NCBI GenBank assembly: GCA_030141605.1
Contig: JAQGDQ010000008.1
Span: 1,535,001-1,599,000 of the forward strand
Source of the DNA: Tubiluchus corallicola
Taxonomy: Eukaryota; Priapulida; Priapulimorpha; Priapulimorphida; Tubiluchidae
Reading direction: 5' to 3'
Length of the DNA stretch: 64,000 nt
Made by a program: the position numbers and the translations under genes. Positions 1 through 12,396 of the stretch are shown piece after piece. Position 1 is the stretch's first letter, and the number at the start of each line of letters is the position of its first letter. The notes beneath the pieces were generated by a model. The model saw only the letters and a list, made by a program, of their open reading frames with translations. It was not told where the DNA came from and did no database searches.

Positions 1-3000
1 GGCAGTGTGAACTGTTCTCTTCGTGTAACATTCTGCACATATGAATCACGTGGTACCTTTCGGGTCAGTTTTACTTGCATTTTATAAGTTAACTCACTTG
101 GCTTGACGCTCAAACTTCTCTCCAGAACTTAGTACCATTTTAGTGACCTTCGGCGAAAAGCAAAATTGTAATTATTGCCAATTTCTGTCACAGATATTGA
201 CACCTACCATCTCATCAAGCAATTGTGACAGTTACTGACAGGCGTGGTTCATTTTGAATTAGCACGCATTGGGAACCAATGGAATCAGCATTACCATTAG
301 TAATACCTACACGCTAAACTCCTTTTATCTACACCAAAAAGAAGCTAATGGAACTTATAGGAACCTCTTTTGCGTATTGAATACTGTATTCGCTGTGCAT
401 TTTTGTATATCTGCAAAGAGTTTTCTGCTTCTCTGATAAGGAAATAAGTCCCAGAGTATTTCTTTGTTGGATTCATTTGTGGCCCGAAAAATGCATTATG
501 TACTTACGTTTTTTTTCTGTACGGAATTAATGGGGAATTTTTTTATCTATCCGCAGAGCGTTTGCTAGTCAACATATGTTTGTTTGACTAAAAGTCGTGA
601 ATAATAAACATTATTATTTAATAAGAATTAAATTGGCAAGGTCAGTTAAAACTTCTTGAAAATTATTCGGTAAAAATAGATTAATATGAATACCAAATTT
701 TAGATGCTCAAAAATGACATTGTGATGCGTTTAGGCTAAACAAGTAATGGGTTATAAATACCAATAAATTGGTATGTTAATTTACATTAATAGTCTGTAG
801 GGCAATGCGACGTTTATACGTCATGATTAGAAATCAGCACTCAAGCTCATATGCAGGACTTGATTGTTGTATTAACGGTTGTGGTAGTACCGGAAGCTAG
901 CTAACTATTAATGACGGTTTTCTAAAAGACACACTTGACCGGCAGAAATGACTAACTGCATAAGAGGAATGGCCTGAGGCAACATTGAAAAATAAGCTGC
1001 CCAGAAGGATTTTCGTAGCGGTCACCTATCCGTTTACCTGCTCAACGTTGCTCAACTTCGGTCAGTCGGCGCACATGAGGTGACACTGAATGACTTGCAT
1101 GATCTTTGCTGGTTGTTCACCCCGTGTGTAAGAAGTGGCTCATAAGAGTTTCTCTCACTTACTGACCATTGCGCAAAAACTTCTTGTACACTATCTAGGG
1201 ACTCATTATTTACATTTAGCTTGTTTTGTAATGCCTTGAGCATACGTTTGTAGCGTGATGCATTAGAACACGTTGAAGTAAGTTAACTAAGTCAGGATTA
1301 GCTGGTTTAATTAGACGTATTGCGGACAACTCGGTATTACTGATTGCAAAAAAAAAACGTTTTTTACGAAATCAGTGTTACCAATTGAGAATTTCACTAT
1401 TTTTTTAAATTTCTGCACAGTGTACATCTACCTGCGTGTGCACTGGAAATATCATTCGACAATGACCGCGTGCGACCGACCCGATGAATACCAAGTACTT
1501 TTCGTAACTGTGGGCGATTTTAGAAAGTCCAAGTGCAATGACTACCATTTTCAGTAATAATTTACACCTATTTTGACATCTGTTTTTCTTCAGACGAGCG
1601 TATTGACATAATATTTCAAGCCATTAGATTAAATCTACGCCTAATGCAAAGTTCATATGCGTTAGATATGAGTTCTACGATGCTTTTCTGCATGAAGCCA
1701 AATTGGCAGATTGATTTTAAATTGGTTAGAATACAGAAGTCGACATTCATGAAACTGATTATGTTTTTCCAATTTCTTAGCAAATAAAGAGGAAATTTGT
1801 TTAAAATTTTCTGATTTGAGTTGTAAGTTATTTGGTAACATACAACGAAAATCAGAAATGGATATTTTACAACGCAAATAAGAAAACTTCGACAAATTTC
1901 CTTTCTTTTCTTGTAAAAAATTAGAAAAACATTGCGAGTTTTATGAATGTCAACTTCTGTAATAACGTGCCTCAAAAGTACACTTTAGTATTCACTTTTG
2001 GAAAGCGAAAGGGCACGGTAACGTTTGCGAAAACGAACAAAGTGTAAACGGGGCATAAAAATTTTTTCGAAAAGTAACACCAACTAGACAGAATCAAACA
2101 GCATCAATTCCCACATGATAAAAAGACTGTATCCTATCCAGGTACCCAGTAATAAGACGACCTGACTGTCATTTAGGAAGCATTAAGACGCAATCAGGGA
2201 CGCGTATTACGTTCCGCGGAAGCGCGTTCTGGCGACGGCTTATTGCGTAACGAAGCGGAATCGACCTCCCGCCTTTGTAGTTTTTTGTGAATGGCTTCTG
2301 CAGCATTTGTTTCGTTAAGTGAAGCCCTGATCTTTAAGATATCGACGCGTCGTGCTCACAAACGCGTCAAACGTTCACAAATACTAGTGAGAAATCACAC
2401 AAAATGTGTTGTTTCTTCAACTGTAGAACAGAATACAAAAGTGACAAAACTGTACACACTAGACATAAACAAAAGAACAGACCACAACAATGCAAAGAAA
2501 TCACATACCTACGGTATAATGGTTCAAGCACGTAAACACATACAACAAAGCAACATATATATGTATAAACAATCTTGATATCATAGACTTATTATTTTAC
2601 AATTATTGCAGTCAACTTGAGTCCAGTTATCTCAGTCAAGTCTGCACTTCCGTACCAATCTGACATTTTGTCACTTCTACATCTTGTGACAAATTTAGAA
2701 ACACAAACTTTTTCTTAGGAGACGAATTAAAGAACAAAAAAGCGTGACGTTCGAAACTACCGCTATGGTGTATCATCAGGTGAAAGAATAAGAAAAAATG
2801 GCAAAAAGATCCCCTAAACTCATTTAAAATTACTATTACTAATTTTTAGGAACTTTTGTATTACTAACGCATAAAGATATCGCACTCTTAAAGGATACAG
2901 TCACATAGAAAACACGCACAAAAACACAGCAAAGAAAAGCACATGGAAAAAACACAGAAGTGTAAAAATCACCGACCACAATCACAAAACTGAACATACA

Positions 3001-4430
3001 GAAGTGAAACATACAGCGTGATCGAAGCGAGTGAACTATACTTATGTGTGTGATACATTTACATGTTGATAATATAAACAGCTCCCTAAGAGTATACTAG
3101 TAATTTTATGTAACCCTTTTCCTTTTCCTTTTACCTAAAAATAAACTACAGTGGTAGTTTGAGACGTTATCATTGTTTTTTCTTTGTTTCTTAGCTGCGG
3201 GGTTTTCATTAATTGTCCCTATGCTTGTCATTAGGAATTAAAGTTGGGTTCACAAATGTTATTTTGCATTATATTCCAAAATCTTTGTAGCAGATAAAAC
3301 TGATTGAGCAGAATACAGCTTCACAACAGGATCCCGTGTTTTAAAAGCCGCCAGTGTTAATTATAATCTAAATACGTAATACAGACTATACAAGAAATTG
3401 CTTAGAATGTAGCTGAGGTTGTAGAATCTCCTGATGTAATTTTGAACGTATGTGCATTTATATATTTATCACATATAATTTAAATTCTTAAATTAGATCA
3501 TTTAACACAGCAAAATTAACAATGTTCAACAGTTTAAATGGGAAGAAAAGGAAATTTTAAAGTATACCGTAAAAAACTTTCCGTACAAAATTATATTACT
3601 TGGCATTATGCTTATCTTTTTGAAATACTTTTGTAATTGGAAAAGAAGAGTGTTAATGATTTAGTATACCCGCGCCACCCGATAAAAGGCATTGCATCGC
3701 CGTCCCAGTGTGCACCACTGATTCACCAAAAATACATTACTGATCTTGCTGATAAAGTAAGATAAAGTAATTGAAACTTTTGCATAGTTAGCGAAGCATG
3801 TGCTATAAATGCTTTGACTATTTCTTCAAAGTTTATGCAATGTTATCTAAACTTAATTCAAACGACTTTTACCGTTAAAGTGGCTTCATCTAACGGTCAT
3901 CCCACTTACGCAAGCTCTTTATGCAATAAGACAAGCATGCAAGTGATATAAATTTTAAGACGAATTTTTTAAGCTTATTTATTAAGAGTGTTTTCCTGTG
4001 CTTTGCGTTGAACGTTGAACCATTATTATTTAAACCATTTCATAATTATAGTCATTGAACATTATGATTCATGCTCCCACTTCCACCATTTGTTCTAAGG
4101 TGGCAAAATTAAGGACCAAACTATAAGTAAGTTAATCCAAAGCTTGGAAAACTTCATCCATCGATGCTTCTGCGAATGAATATTACAGTCTACATGTGGC
4201 GTCGAAATCGCACTGCGTCAAACCATAGAAAGTAACGTAACGTCAAACCCAAAGTAATGGAAAAGAAAATTATCTTATATTATTATTGATCTGATAGTCT
4301 AGGAAAACATTACGGATCATTGATGGTTAATTCTTTCAGAGTTGTGTAACCATGGACCATATTCGGTTTCTGAGCTTTAAAAATATGGAAAACAATTACG
4401 CAAAGGACGTTGTACTAACAGATATATATT
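1..4430. other. gene-free AT-rich flank
   Basis: No exon with a recognisable protein motif was found on either strand. Short open frames at 1052-1243 (minus), 1375-1557 (plus), 1616-1975 (minus) and 2291-2578 (plus) show no family motif and no convincing splice context. The one compositional oddity is a CpG-dense patch near 2191-2276, described separately. Confidence 0.6.
2191..2276. other. CpG-dense patch in AT-rich DNA
   Basis: About fifteen CpG dinucleotides fall within some 85 bases, while the surrounding kilobases have few. It could be an unmethylated promoter or a fragment of a GC-richer mobile element. No gene was recognised directly downstream on either strand, so the role is unknown. 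Confidence 0.4.
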
Positions 4431-4470
4431 ATGGCAAGCTCTAACGAGACCAGACCTAACTGTTTTTCTT

Positions 4471-5475
<1,005 letters not shown>

Positions 5476-5483
5476 CCTATGAA

Positions 5484-5489
5484 TTTATT
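5484..5489 (-). terminator. poly(A) signal AATAAA of the DEG/ENaC gene
   Basis: AATAAA on the minus strand lies about 75 bases past the channel stop codon at 5564. It is the last unique sequence before the tetranucleotide array, so the transcript probably ends at or inside the array. Confidence 0.55.
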
Positions 5490-5563
5490 ATGGTGTAATA
5501 TTCGAGAACAGAGATTTGAAAAAAAAAATTGGTGAAACCATTTCAAATCAGTTCGATAAATGG

Positions 5564-8500
5564 TTACCGTAAAGCTCTTCTAAGTAAAAGAAAAATGATA
5601 TCAGCAAAAAACTCGGCTACTTCGTAGACGGTAAGAACAGACAGTCCAATGTATAAGCCCAGCAAGCCGCCTATGTCTCCTGCCAGATCAGCTCCTTCAT
5701 AAGCATATTCTTCTGATACTGATTGCTGAACGATACTTTGCAGTCGAACCTGAAGTTGACTATAGGAATTTTTCACTAGAGATTCGAAATCAGTTTCCAC
5801 ACCATAAGCCCTATCCCCTGCTCCTTTGGCAGCATATTTCTGCTCGTAACGCAAATCGATGTCGGTTTTTTTTAATTCGATTGGAGAAAGTCGACGAAGT
5901 TTCGAATTCGTAGCAACGTCTTTCAATAGTGACGTCGTCACTGACATCTGGTAGTTCCTGAAGTGACATTTTGGAGGACATCGGCATGCGTTTTTATCAT
6001 AGATACCGGAAAGTGTGACATTTTTCCAGCATTGATCCATATCAGTGTGTGTGCATGTGTGCACAGTATCATTGTCTCCGCCTGTTGCAATCAAGGCTAA
6101 CCTTTCTGTCACCGGAACATCCGGTAAAGAACAACCGCAAAACCTGATGGCTTTTAGTTGAGCACATGTCTTTAAGCAAGAATGAATTCCATACTCAGTT
6201 CCATATATCTCTGCGAAGACATCAATATACGAGTCATTATGATTGACGTCGATGTCTTCCATACAGTCGTGTCCAGGGCGCTTTTTACGATGTATTGCTG
6301 ACACCTGTAATCATAGAACAATCTACGTTATCCGGTAGATTTGCCATCTACTCTTGAAAAAGAAAAAATGTCCCTGATACCTTTTAATACTTTCTTTTAT
6401 TGTGCTTGGCATGATTTACTGTTTTACAAAGTTAGATAAAAGAGGTGAAGATATAAAAAGTTCGTCAGGCAAACAAACCAGCGAACGAACTGACGGACGG
6501 ACGGACGAACGAACGGACAACTAAACATACAAACATCGAAACAAACAAACAAACAAACCGACCGACCGATTGAATAACCAACCATCCAACCAACCAAGTA
6601 AACAAGCAAAGAAGCAAACAAACAAACAAGCAAACAAACGAACGGATCGACCGACCGACTAACCAACCAACGAACTAAGCAAACAAACAAACAAACATAC
6701 ACGTAAACAAACAAACAAACAAACAAGCAAAAAACGAACAAAATATGATACCGACTCTTGATGTATATTAATCTTATTATCATGGTACTTCGTCTTGCTC
6801 AACACTTGACCGACTTCCTGGATCAGAACAAGACCAGTGCCATATTCCTTGTGTTTATTTGTTTCACTTGTTTATTTTTTAATGATTCCCATTTACGTTT
6901 GTATTTCTGTAACGTCTTTTTGAAATTCGCTATGCTAGTGCCATGCTATTAGCCCCCATTTGTTTGCACTTAAATTGATGGTTAAAACAGCACATTGGCA
7001 ACATTAGTTGCTGAAGTACTCAGTAAAGCTTAACACCCTAGGCCTACTAAACAAATATCTTTGAATTTTGTAGCTGCACAATAACAAACAAAACAAAAGA
7101 TACATTTTGATACCTCTAAAGATGCCAACATATGAGTTTCTGGAGGGAGGGTTATTGCAGCTTCCATATGATACATTTGCTTCGGATCGTGTATGTACAC
7201 CCAAAATCCGCGATCAGCTCTCCTGCAGAAAACAATCCATGTTTGTTAACATTATTTTATTGTAAAACATTGTATTGTAAAGTAAGTACATTTACTGACC
7301 TTTTCTCAAACCGCTACATTTTTAAACGCCATTAACCTACTGTAGATTTGCGCAATGTCATGCGTTCCCTGACTTTATAAACTGACTTGCATTCAACCTG
7401 TGTATCTGCTTTGGGTTTGACCCTTTAATGTCACTACTGGACTGGTGGTCAAGTTCTCAACTGCATAGACCTTGAGGTTATTATTATTTATTTTACGTTT
7501 ATTTTACTACATAAAAAGTACCATAGAATAATAAACAAAGCTTAGTTAAAAACACAATTAAAAATATTACTACAAGACAAATAAAATAAATATTTTCACA
7601 AAGAACAGAGAAATAGTACGCTAAATATGTAAAAACAGGTTAGTAAGTGTATTTTCCCAATTGGCAAAAATATTTAAAGTTAAAATCAGTATTAAGAATA
7701 AAACTGCGTATGACTTCATTGCTTAAATTTAAACTCGCTGCCGAAGGCTAAAGTATTTTTGCATAAAATGACTTTAAAATAGTTATAGCCATTTTTGGCG
7801 CATATTCTAGATGCTGTGGTATCCCTACGGTAAGCAAAAAACTTCGCCACTGCAAAATAGTAGGTTAGATAAGTTAGTGAGTTTTTATCATATATCACAT
7901 TTCATGCTAGTTGCCTAGATCATTTTTCTATTCATATATCTAGTTAGTTTAGATTCCCATTTCGTTAACGATTTTTTGTCACTAAGTTCTGCACAATTTA
8001 TACCTCCATCGAGTAACGTAACACTGTGGGTCTGTGGCATGATGGGGCAACAAACAGTTGAACATTCATTACTATACCGAAGCCTTGTAAGTCAAAGGCT
8101 AAACTTCAGAAGAGAATTAACAGATGGCATTATTTCCGACATCTACATTCTAAGACGGAAATCTTTAATTGACCCCTTTGTAAAGATTGTGGTAGAAAAT
8201 TTTATTATTAGTGAGACATGTTCTAATATTGACATATCAACTAAATGTTTAATTGATATACAAAATTTAATTCATTTTATTCCGCACGAAAATTTTCAAT
8301 CATATAGCTCATATACAAACAAGTCATAGATGTGCTCACATGCAAATATTCTTTATAGCAACTACGATAAATATTAGCTAAGGTTAACTAGCGATATGGC
8401 ATATTGCGCGATAATTTTAATAGTGGCAAATGTTATAATGTTTGACAATCTTAGTAATGTCGTATTTGCTGCACATATATTAAACATTGTGCAATTAATA

Positions 8501-9584
8501 CATCAACTTTAAGCGTACCTACTTATAATTAAGTTAAACTTTGCCTGCAACTAGAGGCCCCTTTATGTAAATATGTATTTTAAAAAAAAAGACTAATCAT
8601 CATGATCTTACATGGACCGCTTCTTCTCGTCTGATTAATCGTTAATGTGATTAATTAATTATGAACAAGTTGTTAAACAGTCTGTCCATTCGAACCGTCC
8701 TGGGCTCAATGGCACTTGTCGACGAGAAGGCCCATGACGCAAAATATATACAACCGTAAATATTTTAACTACATAAATAGATACGATGATACTCAATTTT
8801 ACATAGGCGACCTGCAGTGATGAATTACGAAGTTAACCTACTTTATAAATTCTGTAGAGTCGTTGTAGTCTTCACGTGACTGGTATTCGGACTCTTCTAC
8901 ATTAAGATTCAAAATTATACCTCCTATGGCATCATCAATAGTCAGACTCCTCAAAGTGTAGTTATCGTGAATCGAAGTCCAGTTAGGATTCAGCGTAAAA
9001 CAGTTCCCGTATTTCGACGTGCTTGAAACTAGAAACTTCTCTTTGATATCGATGGTCTTTTGCTCGAAGATATTTAAACCTGGCAAGTAGCATTGTTCGA
9101 TGGTGTCCAGTAGCTGATGACCAAGATCAGTTCTTTGTGTCTCATTTACTAAAGAATAAATTTTTGAAGCCGTTTCCTTCGACACAGGACCATCCTGGTG
9201 TAAACCAAGATCCCAACCCAGCTGCTTCAGTTTCCAATTTTTGAATTTATTCTTATTGCAAACTGTTACAGCAGGTAAAGGAACCGAAGAAAAGATGGCG
9301 GCGGTTGCTCTTGTCTCTATTGGAGCAGAAGCGTACTTTTCCACCTGTTGTCCACTTTGGTAAAGAAAAATGAAAATAGCAGTTACAACTAGAGCGGCCC
9401 AAACGATTTTTCTTGCTTTGGTTTTTGACCTCTTAATGTTTGCAACACCGTGCATGGTTGTCGTCTCAGCCAAGTTGCTGAATCGTGCAGTTATGGATGT
9501 ATCGCTGGAGCCTCTTTCTGTAGATTCCAGAGAAATAGCGCTTACACTGTAGAGTTCGGTGGTTCGTTCTTTTGCGCTTGTCAT
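5564..9584 (-). CDS. DEG/ENaC (amiloride-sensitive) sodium channel subunit
   Basis: A cation channel subunit of the degenerin/epithelial sodium channel family, plasma membrane, three subunits per channel. Coding exons: 8842-9584, 7114-7222, 5564-6304; splice phases agree and the total is 530 aa, usual for the family. Seen in order: the N-terminal gating motif HG at 45-46; TM1 at about 60-76; the post-TM1 stretch PLPAVTVCNKNKF; a middle exon with GFWVYIHDP, the family's conserved extracellular strand; the cysteine-rich region with CLKTC, CGC and CRCPPKC; then TM2 with the G-x-S selectivity filter as GLS (504-506) followed by VLTVYEV. Only five residues follow TM2, so the cytoplasmic tail is nearly absent. 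The start is the ATG at 9584, first in the exon. Activating ligand (acid, peptide, mechanical) cannot be told. Introns are 1.6 and 0.8 kb; the second holds a tetranucleotide repeat. Confidence 0.93.
6440..6735. repeat. degenerate compound tetranucleotide repeat in DEG/ENaC intron 2
   Basis: Runs of AAAC, GGAC, GAAC, ACCG and CAAC/CCAA type units drift into one another over about 300 bases. The style matches the large array at 4471-5475 but the runs are shorter and less pure. Long open frames read through it are artefacts. Confidence 0.85.
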
Positions 9585-9927
9585 TTTTCCCGAAATTCAA
9601 GCAAATACTTATCGCAAAAGCACAGGGAGCTTGATCATTCTGCCCTTATAGGTCTTTATGATCCTATTTCACTAGCTGTGATTACGTTGTTTTGTTCATA
9701 GTTTGACTGAGATGTAAAATTACACTGCTGTTTTTACACAGTTCAAACGTGTACAGAACTAATGACCACGGAGCGCACAACTGTCATTCGAGAAAAGCCA
9801 CATGAATTTATAATGAGTGGTAGTTTAATGAGGCTTGTCGTGGAGGCTGAGTTGCAATATTTATCAGCCTATGAATATTAAATTTTCAGTAAAAACATGG
9901 ACAAATTTGCAAAACTATAAATACAAG

Positions 9928-9983
9928 TTTGTGCGGGTACTATTCTCTCCTGTAGTTTGTGCGGGTACTATTCTCTCCTGTAG
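9928..9983. repeat. perfect 28-bp tandem duplication
   Basis: Two adjacent identical copies (9928-9955 and 9956-9983), each starting TTTGTGCGGG and ending CTCCTGTAG. They lie between the divergent channel and neuropeptide genes. The perfect identity indicates a recent duplication. Confidence 0.95.
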
Positions 9984-10367
9984 TTCAGTAGTCCTTTGCA
10001 GTTTACATAATTATATAATTGCAATTAATGAATCAATGGGAGATTATTTTGCACAAGTTTATTGTATCAATAATGTTGATAATCTTTGAAATGACATGAG
10101 CTTCCTGTGCCTGTAGTACACATGCGAAAATTCAATGGTGCATTTTTGAAAAAGCATTTGCAACAGCATACCGGAAGACGAAAATTAATATCGTAATGAA
10201 ACTCGTAAAAATTGACAGTGACATTGAAGTAGTAAAGTGTAAATAAGCCGGTACAACGGCCACTGAGAGTGTCATACTTTTATTGAGTGTGCCAATAATC
10301 ACTTGACGATGTCACAGGAACAATGATGAAACAGTCCAAGTAGATGTCGCTAGTCATCAATAAAACC

Positions 10368-10422
10368 ATGAAAATCATAGTGGCACTCGTGGCCATTCAA
10401 GCTTGTTTTATGTCTGCTGAAA
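10368..10422 (+). CDS. candidate signal-peptide exon upstream of the CHH-like gene
   Basis: An ATG opens 18 codons (MKIIVALVAIQACFMSAE) that look like a secretory signal: a lysine, a hydrophobic core, then a small-residue end. It stops at a good donor, A|GTAAGATT. The phase (one base left over) joins in frame with the acceptor at 11976/11977, giving lysine and then the downstream methionine. It may therefore be an alternative or extended first exon of the CHH-like gene. Against this, the next exon already carries its own complete signal peptide. Its use is unproved. Confidence 0.35.
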
Positions 10423-11143
10423 GTAAGATTTCCAAATGACAAAACTACTAAATTAATGGTTAAACACTGCCAAACAATGCACTTTGCTCAATTTTTGTAA
10501 TGCGCCGTATTATTCTTGACAAGTTACATAGCGAAATTTGGCTTTATTCTTATAATCATTTAATAACGTGCCAAACTGTCATGTTACACGCATCTAATCA
10601 CGATTGCCACTAGTCAGTGCTGTCTAATGAAAAGAGAAAGAAGCAAAGGTTTGTAATGAAAATAGTACACCTCAATAAAGCTAGGACAAAATGCTGACGC
10701 GTGATTTGTCAGAATGTGTTAATTAAGTGTGAATGCACAACAAACTGGCAAGGAACGTTCACTTTCTACAGTTTTTTTGTAACATTCAAGCGTTAAGCAA
10801 TTGGACTTCCAAAAACATAAAAAATCGAGCAGATGAATAAAGGTAGCAATAAAATGACTGTAACGAAAACGTGGCATATTATAATTTCATAATGCAGATT
10901 TAAGCTATTTTATTCAATCGAGCGTTGAATGCTTGGCCATATGATTTCATTTAGGTTAGTTGGTTTCCCTAATTGCTTTACAATTTCAAGCTAACATTTG
11001 ATGCGTTGGGGCTCGGGAATAACACTCACTTTAAAAGGAAATACGTTTTAGGAAATTCCGCTTACATTTTCAGAGGTTTACTTTATGTTAAAAGGACTGT
11101 AGACCAATTTAGCATATTGTAAGGACATCATGGCTGACAACTT

Positions 11144-11371
11144 TTGTGTGTGCCACAGAACAAATTCTACAAACCCAGAACCAGACAGAATGTAAGGAAG
11201 TACACCTTCAGCAATCGAGTAGTCAACAGCTGGAATGGTATGCGCAGCAAAACTACGTCAAAGTCGTTAAATGAAGTCAAAAGAAATTTCGAATCTAACA
11301 GGAGTCACAAAAAACTGTACCGTGTACCATACGGATCTACCTCTAGCTTTAAACCTTGGAAATGGATATAG
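11144..11371 (+). pseudogene. LINE reverse-transcriptase C-terminal relic
   Basis: The translated stretch contains RKYTFSNRVVNSWNGM and, further on, a SLNEVKRNF segment. This is the layout of the extreme C-terminus of non-LTR reverse transcriptases (typical pattern: F-F-x-x-R-V-V-N-x-W-N, then an S-x-x-x-F-K segment). No upstream reverse-transcriptase core is visible, so this is a 5'-truncated copy. It lies upstream of the CHH-like coding exon, on the same strand. Confidence 0.6.
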
Positions 11372-11978
11372 CGTATAAGAAGATTCTGCTGGTTTTCTAT
11401 AGCACGTTGAAATGTGTTTTACTGTTCGACTCTAAGTTCTTGAAACACACTAAAAGAATTCTATGTAGTTTGATTTGCCTCGTACCTACAATGGACTAAG
11501 AAATATTACTGTACATCGCAAAAACGTTAAATTAAGGAAATTTGCTTTGACGAAATAGATTCACTACCTCTCTACATAGACCACAAAGAACTGTACTTCG
11601 TTGAAAATTATATTTAAAATTGGGAAAAATCTGCTTACATTTGCCGAAGGAATAGCTTGACATTGGTCTGCAATCTGTACTAACTTGGTGCACAAGATAG
11701 GTCGTAATTGTGAAACAAAAATGCTTCTGTGGAAGATACATAAACAAGTAAAGATGCAGATAAAAGCGTAAACGTTCACCAAGATTTAAACCATGGGAGC
11801 CATATAAAAAGAAAGATAAGAATTATACTGTAACGTCTATTGTCTATAGATGTATCCTAACTTAGATGAGTTGAACACTTTCACTATTCTTGTCCAACAC
11901 ACGTCATACCTGCCAAGAAAATATGCAACAAAATCACTTTGATTTCTGAAAATGATAATTTCGTTTTTATTTGTAGAA

Positions 11979-12313
11979 ATGGAACTGACAACACGGCATT
12001 ATCTGCTCCTCGGATTCGTGTTAACTGCAATATTAGCCATAACAGCAGCATTAGACATATCAGGAGATGAGTTCTTTACTAATAGGGAGACTCGAGCAAG
12101 GTTGAAATTGAGGGAAAAGTGTAGTCAATATACGACAGAAGAACTTGGATTGTTGGACAGAGTGTGCGAAGATTGTCATGTGATGTTTCGGTTACCTAAT
12201 CTTCACAGCAAATGCCGGTAAGATTAATCTTGATAAGTTAGTAGAGGAAACAATGGAAGAGTGAGGGTAAAGAAAGAGGGTGAGAGAGAGAGAGTGGGAG
12301 GAGAAAGAGAGAC

Positions 12314-12396
<83 letters not shown>

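Noticed and set aside
1052-1243. 63-codon frame on the minus strand with a plausible amino-acid composition
   Set aside because: No family motif, no matched splice sites and no neighbouring exons.
2291-2578. 95-codon frame just after the CpG-dense patch
   Set aside because: Low-complexity basic composition and no recognised family; position alone is not evidence.
7976-8329. 117-codon open frame on the plus strand inside the DEG/ENaC intron 1
   Set aside because: No recognisable motif, and it runs antisense in an intron. It might be an old mobile-element remnant, but nothing supports a gene.
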